The notes beneath the pieces are model-generated. The model was not told where the DNA came from and searched no databases. It worked only from the letters and a program-made list of their open reading frames with translations. From Klebsiella terrigena (GTDB lineage: Bacteria > Pseudomonadota > Gammaproteobacteria > Enterobacterales > Enterobacteriaceae), in the NCBI RefSeq assembly GCF_006539725.1, contig NZ_BJNO01000024.1, positions 32,106 through 96,105 on the forward strand: a stretch of DNA of 64,000 bases, read 5' to 3'. The stretch's first letter is position 1. The number at the start of each line of letters is the position of its first letter. This document shows positions 56,567 to 64,000 of this stretch, piece after piece. The translations under genes and the position numbers were made by a program.

Positions 56567-57160
56567 ATGACCTCCATTGCCCTTATTGACGATCATCTCA
56601 TCGTCCGCTCCGGTTTTGCGCAGCTGCTGGCGCTGGAAAGCGATTTCCAGGTGGTGGCGGAGTTCGGCTCCGGCCGCGAGGCGCTGGCGGGTCTGCCGGG
56701 CCGCGGCGTGCAGGTCTGCATTTGCGATATTTCGATGCCGGATATCTCGGGCCTCGAGCTGCTGAGCCAGCTGCCCAAAGGCATAGCGACCATTATGCTC
56801 TCGGTCCACGACAGCCCGGCGCTGGTGGAGCAGGCGCTGAACGCCGGCGCTCGCGGCTTTCTCTCCAAACGCTGCAGTCCGGATGAGCTGATTGCCGCCG
56901 TTCGCACGGTGGCGACCGGCGGCTGCTACCTGACGCCGGATATCGCCATGAAGCTGGCGGCCGGCCGTCAGGACCCGCTCACCAAACGCGAGCGGCAGGT
57001 GGCGGAAAAGCTGGCCCAGGGGATGGCGGTGAAAGAGATTGCCGCCGAGCTCGGGCTATCGCCAAAGACCGTCCACGTTCATCGCGCTAACCTGCTGGAA
57101 AAGCTCGGCGTCAGCAACGACGTTGAGCTGGCGCGACGCATGTTCGATAGCTGGCAGTGA
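56567..57160 (+). CDS. uhpA: Response regulator UhpA
   Basis: Activates uhpT when phosphorylated. 197 residues: receiver domain with phospho-acceptor Asp54 (CICDISMPD) and a LuxR/NarL-type HTH ([20 protein letters not shown] onward). The ATG at 56567 (preceded by AGGAAA) matches the family start. Overlaps uhpB by 4 bp. Confidence 0.97.
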   Translation: MTSIALIDDHLIVRSGFAQLLALESDFQVVAEFGSGREALAGLPGRGVQVCICDISMPDISGLELLSQLPKGIATIMLSVHDSPALVEQALNAGARGFLSKRCSPDELIAAVRTVATGGCYLTPDIAMKLAAGRQDPLTKRERQVAEKLAQGMAVKEIAAELGLSPKTVHVHRANLLEKLGVSNDVELARRMFDSWQ

Positions 57161-58659
57161 AGGCGCTATTCTCGCGACTGTTCTCGGTCGTCGGCTGCTT
57201 CTTTATCTTTTCCGCCGCGTGGTTCTGCCTGTGGAGCATCAGCCTGCACGTGGTGGCGCGCCCGGACCTCGCGGTGCTGCTCTTTCCCTTCGGTCTGCGC
57301 CTTGGCCTGATGCTGCAGTGTCCGCGCGGCTACTGGCCGGTGCTGCTGGGGGCGGAATGGCTGCTGATCTTCTGGCTGGCGCAGGAAGTGGCGCTGGCCC
57401 ATCCGATAATATTGATGATCGGAGGTCTGCTGACCCTGCTGCCGGTGGCGCTGATTTCGCGCTATCGTCACCGGCGCGACTGGCTGACCCTGTTGCGCCA
57501 GGGCGGCGCGCTGATCGCCGCCGCGCTCCTGCAATCGCTGCCGTGGCTCGGCGAAGGCAGCGACGGCCTCAACGCCCTGCTGCTGACGTTGACCGGCGGC
57601 CTGACGCTGGCGCCGACCTGCCTGGTCATCTGGCACTATCTCACCAGCACCGTCTGGCGTCCGCTGGGACCCGCGCTGGTTTCGCAGCCGGTGAACTGGC
57701 GCGGGCGGCACCTGATCTGGTATCTGCTGCTGTTTGTGGTCAGCCTCTGGCTGCAGCTGGGGCTGCCCGCCGAGCTCTCGCGCTTTACGCCGTTCTGCCT
57801 GGCGCTGCCGATTATCGCCCTGGCCTGGCACTACGGCTGGCAGGGGGCGCTGATTGCCGCCCTGATGAACGCGATTGCCCTTATCGCCAGCCAGACCTGG
57901 CACGACCATCCGGTGGATTTACTGCTCTCCCTGCTGGCGCAAAGCCTGACCGGCCTGCTGCTGGGGGCCAGCATTCAGCGCCTGCGTGAGCTTAATCAGT
58001 CGCTGCAAAGCGAGCTGGCGCGCAACCGCCGGCTGGCGGAGCGGCTGCTGGAAACCGAAGAGAGCGTGCGCCGCGACGTGGCGCGCGAGCTGCACGACGA
58101 TATCGGCCAGACCATCACCGCCATCCGCACCCAGGCCGGGATCGTCCAGCGCCTGGCGCCGGAGAACGGCGGCGTCAGGCAGAGCAGCCAGCTTATCGAG
58201 CAGCTCTCCCTGGGCGTCTATGATTCGGTGCGCCGCCTGCTGGGGCGCCTGCGCCCGCGGCAGCTGGACGATCTGACCCTTGAACAGGCGGTACGTTCGC
58301 TGATGCGCGAAATGGAGCTCGAAGATCGCGGGATAGTCAGCCACCTCGACTGGCGCATCGATGAACCCGCGTTAAGCGAAAGCCAGCGCGTCACCCTGTT
58401 CCGCGTCTGCCAGGAGGGGCTGAACAATATCGTTAAGCACGCCAGCGCCAGCGCGGTTACGCTGCAGGGCTGGCAGCAGGATGGGCGGCTGATGCTGGTG
58501 CTTGAGGATGACGGCAGCGGGCTGCCGCCGGGCACCGGACAGCACGGCTTTGGCCTGATCGGCATGCGCGAGCGCGTGACGGCGCTGGGCGGGACCTTAA
58601 CCATTTCCTGCACCCACGGCACGCGCGTCTGCGTCAGCCTGCCGCTGCGCTACGCCTGA
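57157..58659 (+). CDS. uhpB: Sensor histidine kinase UhpB
   Basis: 500 residues. Eight or so N-terminal membrane helices (MASE1-like), then a HisKA_3 dimerisation segment with phospho-His313 in [11 protein letters not shown], and an ATPase domain ([32 protein letters not shown]). It works with UhpC, which senses external glucose-6-phosphate. Confidence 0.96.
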   Translation: MKALFSRLFSVVGCFFIFSAAWFCLWSISLHVVARPDLAVLLFPFGLRLGLMLQCPRGYWPVLLGAEWLLIFWLAQEVALAHPIILMIGGLLTLLPVALISRYRHRRDWLTLLRQGGALIAAALLQSLPWLGEGSDGLNALLLTLTGGLTLAPTCLVIWHYLTSTVWRPLGPALVSQPVNWRGRHLIWYLLLFVVSLWLQLGLPAELSRFTPFCLALPIIALAWHYGWQGALIAALMNAIALIASQTWHDHPVDLLLSLLAQSLTGLLLGASIQRLRELNQSLQSELARNRRLAERLLETEESVRRDVARELHDDIGQTITAIRTQAGIVQRLAPENGGVRQSSQLIEQLSLGVYDSVRRLLGRLRPRQLDDLTLEQAVRSLMREMELEDRGIVSHLDWRIDEPALSESQRVTLFRVCQEGLNNIVKHASASAVTLQGWQQDGRLMLVLEDDGSGLPPGTGQHGFGLIGMRERVTALGGTLTISCTHGTRVCVSLPLRYA

Positions 58660-58668
58660 GGAACGATG

Positions 58669-59997
58669 ATGTTCACCTTTATGAAATCCCCCCCTGACGC
58701 CGCGCCGATAGTCGATAAGCAGGCCCTCGACGAACGCTATCGCTACTGGCGGCGCCATATTCTGCTGACCATCTGGCTGGGCTACGCGCTGTTCTACTTC
58801 ACGCGCAAAAGCTTCAACGCCGCGGTGCCGGAAATTCTCGCCAGCAACGTGCTGACCCGCAGCGATATCGGCCTGCTGGCGACGCTGTTTTACATCACCT
58901 ACGGGCTGTCTAAATTTTTCTCCGGCATCGTCAGCGACCGCTCCAACGCCCGCTACTTTATGGGCCTCGGCCTGATTGCGACCGGCGTGGTCAATATCCT
59001 GTTCGGCTTTTCCACCTCGCTGTGGGCCTTTGCGCTGCTGTGGGCGCTGAACGCCTTTTTCCAGGGCTGGGGCTCGCCGGTTTGCGCCCGTCTGCTGACG
59101 TCCTGGTACTCCCGTACCGAGCGCGGCGGCTGGTGGGCGCTGTGGAACACCGCCCATAACGTCGGCGGCGCGCTGATCCCGATGGTCATCGGCGCCGCGG
59201 CGCTGCACTACGGCTGGCGCGCCGGGATGATGATTGCCGGGATGCTGGCAATCCTCGCCGGGCTGTTTCTCTGCTGGCGGCTGCGCGACCGGCCGCAGGC
59301 GGTGGGGCTGCCCGCGGTAGGCGACTGGCGTCACGATGAGCTGGAGATCGCCCAGCAGCAGGAGGGGCAGGGCCTGACGCGCAGGGAGATCCTCTACAAG
59401 TACGTACTAACAAACCCCTATATCTGGCTGCTGTCGCTGTGCTACGTGCTGGTTTACGTGGTGCGGGCGGCGATTAACGACTGGGGCAATCTCTATATGT
59501 CGGAGACCCTCGGGGTCAATCTGGTGACCGCCAACTCGGCGGTGACCATGTTTGAGCTGGGCGGGTTTATTGGCGCGCTGGTGGCCGGCTGGGGTTCGGA
59601 CAAGCTGTTCAACGGCAACCGTGGGCCGATGAACCTGATTTTTGCCGCCGGGATAATGCTGTCGGTAGGCGGCCTGTGGCTGATGCCGTTTGCCAGCTAC
59701 GTGATGCAGGCCGCCTGCTTCTTTACCACCGGCTTCTTTGTCTTCGGCCCGCAGATGCTGATCGGCATGGCGGCGGCGGAGTGCTCACATCGGGACGCGG
59801 CGGGCGCGGCAACCGGGTTTGTCGGGCTATTTGCCTATCTGGGGGCCTCGCTCTCCGGCTGGCCGCTGGCGCAGGTGATGGACGTCTGGCACTGGAGCGG
59901 TTTTTTTGTGGTGATTACTATCGCCGCCGGCATTTCGGCGCTGCTGCTGCTGCCATTTTTAAACGCCCAGGCGCCGAGAACCGCCAGCGAAGCGTGA
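58669..59997 (+). CDS. uhpC: Glucose-6-phosphate sensor UhpC
   Basis: 442-residue MFS-type receptor, a paralogue of UhpT. The organophosphate:phosphate antiporter signature is GYALFYFTRKSFNAAVPEI. It signals to UhpB and transports weakly if at all. The second of two adjacent ATGs is chosen by alignment with E. coli (M-x-x-F-x-K); both are in frame. Confidence 0.95.
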   Translation: MFTFMKSPPDAAPIVDKQALDERYRYWRRHILLTIWLGYALFYFTRKSFNAAVPEILASNVLTRSDIGLLATLFYITYGLSKFFSGIVSDRSNARYFMGLGLIATGVVNILFGFSTSLWAFALLWALNAFFQGWGSPVCARLLTSWYSRTERGGWWALWNTAHNVGGALIPMVIGAAALHYGWRAGMMIAGMLAILAGLFLCWRLRDRPQAVGLPAVGDWRHDELEIAQQQEGQGLTRREILYKYVLTNPYIWLLSLCYVLVYVVRAAINDWGNLYMSETLGVNLVTANSAVTMFELGGFIGALVAGWGSDKLFNGNRGPMNLIFAAGIMLSVGGLWLMPFASYVMQAACFFTTGFFVFGPQMLIGMAAAECSHRDAAGAATGFVGLFAYLGASLSGWPLAQVMDVWHWSGFFVVITIAAGISALLLLPFLNAQAPRTASEA

Positions 59998-60053
59998 CCT
60001 GGCTCTCCTTTTTGCCCCGAGTGTGGCAAAACTAAGAAATTTTCCCGGTTTCA

Positions 60054-60097
60054 CCTGGACGCTGTCTCAGGCAAGCCGCACGGCCAGTTTTTACAAT
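60054..60097 (+). promoter_or_regulatory. uhpT promoter with UhpA-type site
   Basis: Inverted CCTG (60054-60057) and CAGG (60068-60071) lie about 33-50 bp upstream of the start predicted from the -10 TACAAT (60092-60097). The position fits the strong UhpA site of E. coli uhpT. No -35 match is seen, as expected for an activator-dependent promoter. Confidence 0.6.
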
Positions 60098-60127
60098 AGC
60101 GGTCATTCAATATCATTTTCCCAAAAT

Positions 60128-60192
60128 AATTCATGTTGCAGGAAGGCGGCAGGCGAGCGTCGCCAACGTACCTGAGGCCTGAGGCATCAAGG
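60128..60192. repeat. Internally deleted ERIC in the uhpT leader
   Basis: ATTCATGTTGCAGGAAGGCG (ERIC left end) continues as GCAGGCGAG and then jumps directly to GTCGCCAACGTACCTG (ERIC right part). The central ERIC hairpin is missing. It lies between the promoter and the uhpT start. Confidence 0.65.
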
Positions 60193-60210
60193 GAAAACCT
60201 GGAGTGTCCT

Positions 60211-61602
60211 ATGCTGGCCTTTCTAAACCAGGTACGTAAACCGACCCTGGATCTGCCGCTCGACGTGCGGCGCAAGATGTGGTTTAAACCGTTCATGCAG
60301 TCCTATCTGGTGGTCTTCATCGGCTACCTGACCATGTACCTGATCCGCAAGAACTTTAACATCGCCCAGAACGACATGATCTCGACCTACGGGTTGAGCA
60401 TGACGCAGCTGGGGATGATTGGTCTGGGCTTCTCCATCACCTACGGCGTGGGTAAAACGCTGGTCTCCTACTATGCTGACGGCAAGAATACCAAGCAGTT
60501 CCTGCCGTTTATGCTGATCCTCTCCGCCATCTGTATGCTCGGCTTCAGCGCCAGCATGGGCGCCGGGTCGACCAGCCTGTTCCTGATGATCGCCTTCTAT
60601 GCGCTGAGCGGCTTCTTCCAGAGCACCGGCGGCTCGTGCAGCTACTCGACGATTACCAAATGGACGCCGCGACGCAAGCGCGGATCGTACCTCGGGATGT
60701 GGAATATCTCCCACAACCTCGGCGGCGCGGGCGCGGCAGGGGTCGCGCTGTTTGGCGCCAACTACCTGTTCGACGGCCACGTCATCGGGATGTTTATCTT
60801 CCCGTCGATTATCGCGCTGATCGTCGGCTTTATCGGCCTGCGTTTTGGCAGCGACTCCCCTGAATCCTACGGCCTCGGCAATGCCGAAGAGCTGTTCGGG
60901 GAGGAGATCAGCGAAGAGGATAAAGAAACCGAAGATAGCGCGATGACCAAGTGGCAGATCTTCGTCGAGTACGTGCTGAAAAACAAAGTTATCTGGCTGC
61001 TGTGCTTCTCCAATATTTTCCTCTACGTGGTGCGTATCGGCATCGACCAGTGGTCAACCGTTTACGCGTTCCAGGAGCTGAAGCTGTCAAAAGAGGTGGC
61101 GATTCAGGGCTTCACCCTGTTTGAAGTCGGTGCGCTGGTCGGCACCCTGCTGTGGGGCTGGCTGTCGGATCTGGCTAACGGCCGCCGGGCGCTGGTTGCC
61201 TGCGTCGCGCTGGCGCTGATCATTGCGACGCTCGGCGTTTACCAGCATGCCAGCAATCAGTATGTCTATCTGATGTCGCTGTTTGCCCTCGGCTTTTTAG
61301 TCTTTGGCCCGCAGCTGCTGATCGGCGTCGCCGCCGTCGGTTTTGTGCCGAAAAAGGCGATTGGCGCAGCGGACGGCATCAAAGGCACCTTCGCCTACCT
61401 GATTGGCGACAGCTTCGCCAAGCTGGGCCTCGGGATGATCGCCGACGGCACGCCGGTCTTCGGTCTCACCGGCTGGGCGGGCACCTTCGCGGCGCTGGAC
61501 GCGGCGGCCATTGGCTGTATCTGCCTGATGGCCATCGTGGCGGTATTTGAAGAACGTAAAATTCGCCGCGAGAAGAAGAAACAACGATTGCAGACCGCCT
61601 GA
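60211..61602 (+). CDS. uhpT: Hexose-phosphate:phosphate antiporter UhpT
   Basis: 463 residues, the same as E. coli, 12 helices. Imports glucose-6-phosphate and other sugar phosphates in exchange for inorganic phosphate, and also carries fosfomycin into the cell. The OPA signature [18 protein letters not shown] contains the conserved Arg; the second substrate Arg is in [14 protein letters not shown]. The start at 60211 has CTGGAG upstream; 26 in-frame codons before it are open but lie in the leader. Confidence 0.97.
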   Translation: MLAFLNQVRKPTLDLPLDVRRKMWFKPFMQSYLVVFIGYLTMYLIRKNFNIAQNDMISTYGLSMTQLGMIGLGFSITYGVGKTLVSYYADGKNTKQFLPFMLILSAICMLGFSASMGAGSTSLFLMIAFYALSGFFQSTGGSCSYSTITKWTPRRKRGSYLGMWNISHNLGGAGAAGVALFGANYLFDGHVIGMFIFPSIIALIVGFIGLRFGSDSPESYGLGNAEELFGEEISEEDKETEDSAMTKWQIFVEYVLKNKVIWLLCFSNIFLYVVRIGIDQWSTVYAFQELKLSKEVAIQGFTLFEVGALVGTLLWGWLSDLANGRRALVACVALALIIATLGVYQHASNQYVYLMSLFALGFLVFGPQLLIGVAAVGFVPKKAIGAADGIKGTFAYLIGDSFAKLGLGMIADGTPVFGLTGWAGTFAALDAAAIGCICLMAIVAVFEERKIRREKKKQRLQTA

Positions 61603-61624
61603 GGCTTCAGGTATGAGTAACTTT

Positions 61625-61651
61625 GCCCGGCCTTCCCGCCGGGCTTTTTTT
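61625..61651 (+). terminator. uhpT terminator
   Basis: GCCCGGC (61625-61631) / GCCGGGC (61638-61644) with T7. Confidence 0.88.
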
Positions 61652-62088
61652 ATATCTGCTGTAAAGGAGGGGCATTTAGGCCGCTCCTGACCTGGCGATG
61701 GTTTTTTGATGGCTTCATCCCTATTTGGAGAAGAACTACCCGGATAGTAGGCATGCGTAAAATCAACGGAGGAAATGAATACGCTGGCAATGACATTTTC
61801 ATAATCTCCCATCGTTATCAATAAAGAATGCGTCTATGTACTGCTTGCCGTTCAGGCCATAATAGATGTTGTATTGATAACCGTTTATCCCGTTTCTCCC
61901 AACTGCCGTTGGCGGGTCTCTTACAGCTACCCCCTTAGTCATCCCCCGAATTTAGCCGGTTAAGCGCTCGCGTCCGCAGGCCTGGCTGCATGTCGTTTTT
62001 CCCTTTTTTCAGTTCACTAATCTGGCGCTGCCTGCTGTCGAGACCGGATGTTTCCCGCTATGATGAGCGGCTGATTTAAGGAGAACGT
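61652..62088. other. Gene-poor gap between uhpT and yicN
   Basis: About 437 bp of lower GC content with no intact gene of familiar type. It holds a possible coding remnant on the minus strand (61799-61942). E. coli has ade and adeQ in this interval; neither is here. The yicN promoter is presumably in the last 150 bp; no clear boxes were found. Confidence 0.5.
61799..61942 (-). pseudogene. Possible degraded small gene
   Basis: A 47-codon minus-strand frame (MTKGVAVRDPPTAVGRNGIN onward, rich in Tyr, Asn, Gly) stops at 61799. A different frame then continues with coding-like residues (DYENVIASVFISSVDF). The look is of a short coding region broken by a frameshift, with an in-frame stop 9 bp before its ATG. 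No family recognised; it may be chance. Confidence 0.3.
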
Positions 62089-62541
62089 ATGGTCTGGATA
62101 ATACTGGCAACGCTTGGCGTGGTGTTTGTGGTCGGATTTCGGGTGTTGACCTCTGATTCCCGCCGGGCGATCAAACGCTTAAACGAACGACTGGGGATCA
62201 CGCCGGTTGCGATTGAGTCGATGATCGACCAGTTTGGTAAAACGGCTGGAACCGAGTTTATTCGCTACCTTGAGCGCCCCGATGAGGCCCATCTGCAGAA
62301 TGCTGCGCAGGTGCTGCTAATCTGGCAGGTCTGCATTGTTGATGGCAGCGAAGAGAATCTGAACAGCTGGTACCGTCTGCTGCGTAAAGCCCGGCTTGCC
62401 GCGCCAATCACCGATGCGCAAATCCGCCTGACGCTTGGCTTTATGCGTGAAATAGAGCCCGATCCGCAGGAGCTAAACGCTTTCCAGCTGCGCTATAACC
62501 AGCTCTTCCTGCCGGAAGAGGGGGTGTTTTATCTGCATTAA
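62089..62541 (+). CDS. yicN: DUF1198 protein YicN
   Basis: 150 residues, orthologous to E. coli YicN by length and sequence. One N-terminal membrane helix (residues 3-20), then a helical cytoplasmic domain (HLQNAAQVLLIWQVCIVDGSEENL). Function unknown. AAGGAG lies before the ATG. Next to nepI as in E. coli. Confidence 0.9.
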   Translation: MVWIILATLGVVFVVGFRVLTSDSRRAIKRLNERLGITPVAIESMIDQFGKTAGTEFIRYLERPDEAHLQNAAQVLLIWQVCIVDGSEENLNSWYRLLRKARLAAPITDAQIRLTLGFMREIEPDPQELNAFQLRYNQLFLPEEGVFYLH

Positions 62542-62717
62542 TATCACGAGTCATTGCGCTTCCTATTTGTCTCGTCGTTGAATTTATCCATGAATTACGC
62601 AGTGGCTATCTGACTGAGCGTGGTAATGAAAGAAAAGTTGTCAAAACGTTAAATTCGTCACAATTTTGATGATAGACTGCGCTGCTTTTCCGTACGTTTT
62701 TAGCTTCAGGTTACGTC

Positions 62718-63905
62718 ATGACAGAACATATCCGCACCACGAGCAAATCGCAGACCAATGAAATTTCACGGCCAAACTGGTCGGCGGTTTTTGCGGTGGC
62801 CTTTTGCGTCGCCTGCCTGATAACCGTTGAGTTCCTGCCGGTGAGCCTGTTGACGCCGATGGCGCAGGATTTAGGCATTTCCGAGGGGATGGCCGGACAG
62901 TCGGTCACCACGACCGCATTTGTAGCGATGTTTGCCAGCCTGTTTATTACGACCCTTATCCGCACCACCGATCGCCGCTACGTGGTGATCCTGTTTTCCG
63001 TGCTGCTGACGCTCTCCTGCCTGCTGGTCTCCTTTGCCAACAGCTTTTGGCTGCTGCTGGTAGGTCGCGCCTGCCTGGGGCTGGCGTTAGGGGGATTCTG
63101 GGCGATGTCGGCGTCGCTGACCATGCGTCTGGTTCCGATGCGGGTGGTGCCAAAAGCGCTGTCGGTTATCTTCGGAGCGGTGTCGATTGCGCTGGTGATT
63201 GCCGCGCCGCTGGGCAGTTTCCTCGGCGGTATTATCGGCTGGCGCAACGTCTTTAACGCGGCGGCGGTAATGGGCGTGCTGTGCACGATTTGGGTGTTGA
63301 AGGTGCTGCCTTCGCTGCCTGGTGAAGCGCCGCATCAGCAGCAAAACATGCTGAGCCTGCTGAAGCGTCCCGGCGTAATGGCCGGGATGTGCGCTATTTT
63401 CATGGCCTTCGCCGGCCAGTTTTCCTTCTTTACCTACATTCGTCCGGTCTATATGACCCTCGCGGGCTTTGACGTTGATGGCCTGACGCTGGTGCTGTTG
63501 AGCTTTGGGATTGCCAGCTTTGTCGGGACCTCGCTGTCGTCGATGCTCCTGAAGCGCTCGGTGAAAACCGCCTTAGCGACTGCGCCTCTGGTTCTGGCGG
63601 CCAGCGCGGCGGTGCTGGTGCTGTGGGGAGAAAGTCAGATTGTGGCCTCCACGGTGGCGATTATCTGGGGCTTTTCTTTCGCCCTGATCCCGGTGGGCTG
63701 GTCAACGTGGATCACCCGTTCGCTGTCAGACCAGGCGGAAAAGGCCGGTTCGATCCAGGTTGCGGTGATTCAGCTGGCGAATACCTGCGGGGCCGCGGTT
63801 GGCGGCGTGGCGCTCGACCACCTGGGCCTGCTGTCGCCGCTGATTATCTCGGGCGCCCTGATGCTGCTGACCGGGCTGCTGGTGGCAACGAAGGTGCGGA
63901 TCTAG
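62718..63905 (+). CDS. nepI: Purine ribonucleoside efflux pump NepI
   Basis: 395-residue, 12-helix MFS exporter of inosine, guanosine and their analogues. Conserved segments include [21 protein letters not shown] near helix 1 and [23 protein letters not shown]. Closing GC-rich inverted sequence at about 63930-63955 may form its 3' hairpin. Confidence 0.94.
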   Translation: MTEHIRTTSKSQTNEISRPNWSAVFAVAFCVACLITVEFLPVSLLTPMAQDLGISEGMAGQSVTTTAFVAMFASLFITTLIRTTDRRYVVILFSVLLTLSCLLVSFANSFWLLLVGRACLGLALGGFWAMSASLTMRLVPMRVVPKALSVIFGAVSIALVIAAPLGSFLGGIIGWRNVFNAAAVMGVLCTIWVLKVLPSLPGEAPHQQQNMLSLLKRPGVMAGMCAIFMAFAGQFSFFTYIRPVYMTLAGFDVDGLTLVLLSFGIASFVGTSLSSMLLKRSVKTALATAPLVLAASAAVLVLWGESQIVASTVAIIWGFSFALIPVGWSTWITRSLSDQAEKAGSIQVAVIQLANTCGAAVGGVALDHLGLLSPLIISGALMLLTGLLVATKVRI

Positions 63906-64000
63906 CTGTCGTTACCCCGGGGCGCAGCGCCGGCCGGGCAACCAAACCCGGGCCGGGCATTCACGCCGCGACCCGGGACTGCTTTCTGACTTAGAACCAC

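Noticed and set aside
60022..60038. CRP-like site upstream of uhpT
   Set aside because: Only the left half (TGTGG) resembles the consensus and the spacing from the promoter does not match E. coli.
63920..64000. GC-rich inverted sequences after nepI as a REP array
   Set aside because: The CCGGGC-type arms are short and irregular and the window ends before the structure can be judged.

Overview
The window is a contiguous piece of an enterobacterial chromosome. Its genes are close relatives of E. coli K-12 genes and mostly keep the E. coli neighbour order (glmS, pst-phoU, yieH-adeP, mnmE-yidC-rnpA-rpmH, dnaA-dnaN-recF-gyrB, dgo, ibp, yid, emrD, ilvBN, uhp, nepI). The high GC content, the aglA-aglB alpha-glucoside PTS next to yidP, the missing tna operon beside mdtL and several ERIC-type repeats point to the Klebsiella/Raoultella/Enterobacter group. 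I cannot name the species from the sequence alone. No rRNA, tRNA, CRISPR array, prophage or IS element was seen.

Layout. 1-3.2 kb: the 3' end of glmS, then an AraC-type regulator and an exported amidohydrolase that look inserted between glmS and pstS. 3.4-8.3 kb: the PhoB-controlled pstSCAB-phoU phosphate operon. 8.3-14.2 kb: yieH, adeP, chrR, yieE, yidZ and mdtL (purine uptake, quinone/flavin reduction, efflux). 14.3-18.3 kb: mnmE, yidC, yidD, rnpA and rpmH, read leftward. 18.3-25.1 kb: dnaA-dnaN-recF-gyrB, read rightward from a GATC-rich promoter region. 25.3-33.8 kb: yidA, an outer-membrane barrel protein, the galactonate operon dgoRKADT, and yidR. 33.8-37.3 kb: yidQ, the heat-shock pair ibpA/ibpB with RNA-thermometer leaders, and yidE. 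37.2-42.5 kb: yidP, aglA-aglB, yidH-yidG-yidF. 42.5-49.1 kb: dsdA-dsdX/dsdC (D-serine), emrD, a DMT transporter and a GNAT acetyltransferase. 49.2-49.8 kb: a complete but easily missed type I toxin-antitoxin locus, tisB/istR, with a LexA box. 49.9-52.1 kb: ivbL-ilvB-ilvN. 52.1-56.5 kb: a deoQ/deoK-deoP-deoX-type deoxyribose locus. 56.5-61.6 kb: the uhpABCT sugar-phosphate sensing and uptake system. 62.1-63.9 kb: yicN and nepI.

The main non-textbook signals are outside the large ORFs. (1) TisB is a 29-residue ORF. The IstR-1 antitoxin RNA lies on the opposite strand with good promoter and terminator sequences. The first 21 nt of IstR-1 occur again, with one G.U-compatible change, in the tisB leader. 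(2) There are five ERIC-type repeats. Four lie in transcribed leaders or inside operons or just beyond a gene (pstB/phoU, dnaN/recF, dgoD/dgoT, after yidC), and one is an internally deleted copy in the uhpT leader. (3) Several candidate operators are new readings: a split 9-bp palindrome between yidP and aglA, an 8-bp palindrome before deoK with a shared half-site before deoQ, and PurR-like boxes between yieH and adeP. I found no convincing wholly new multi-gene system.
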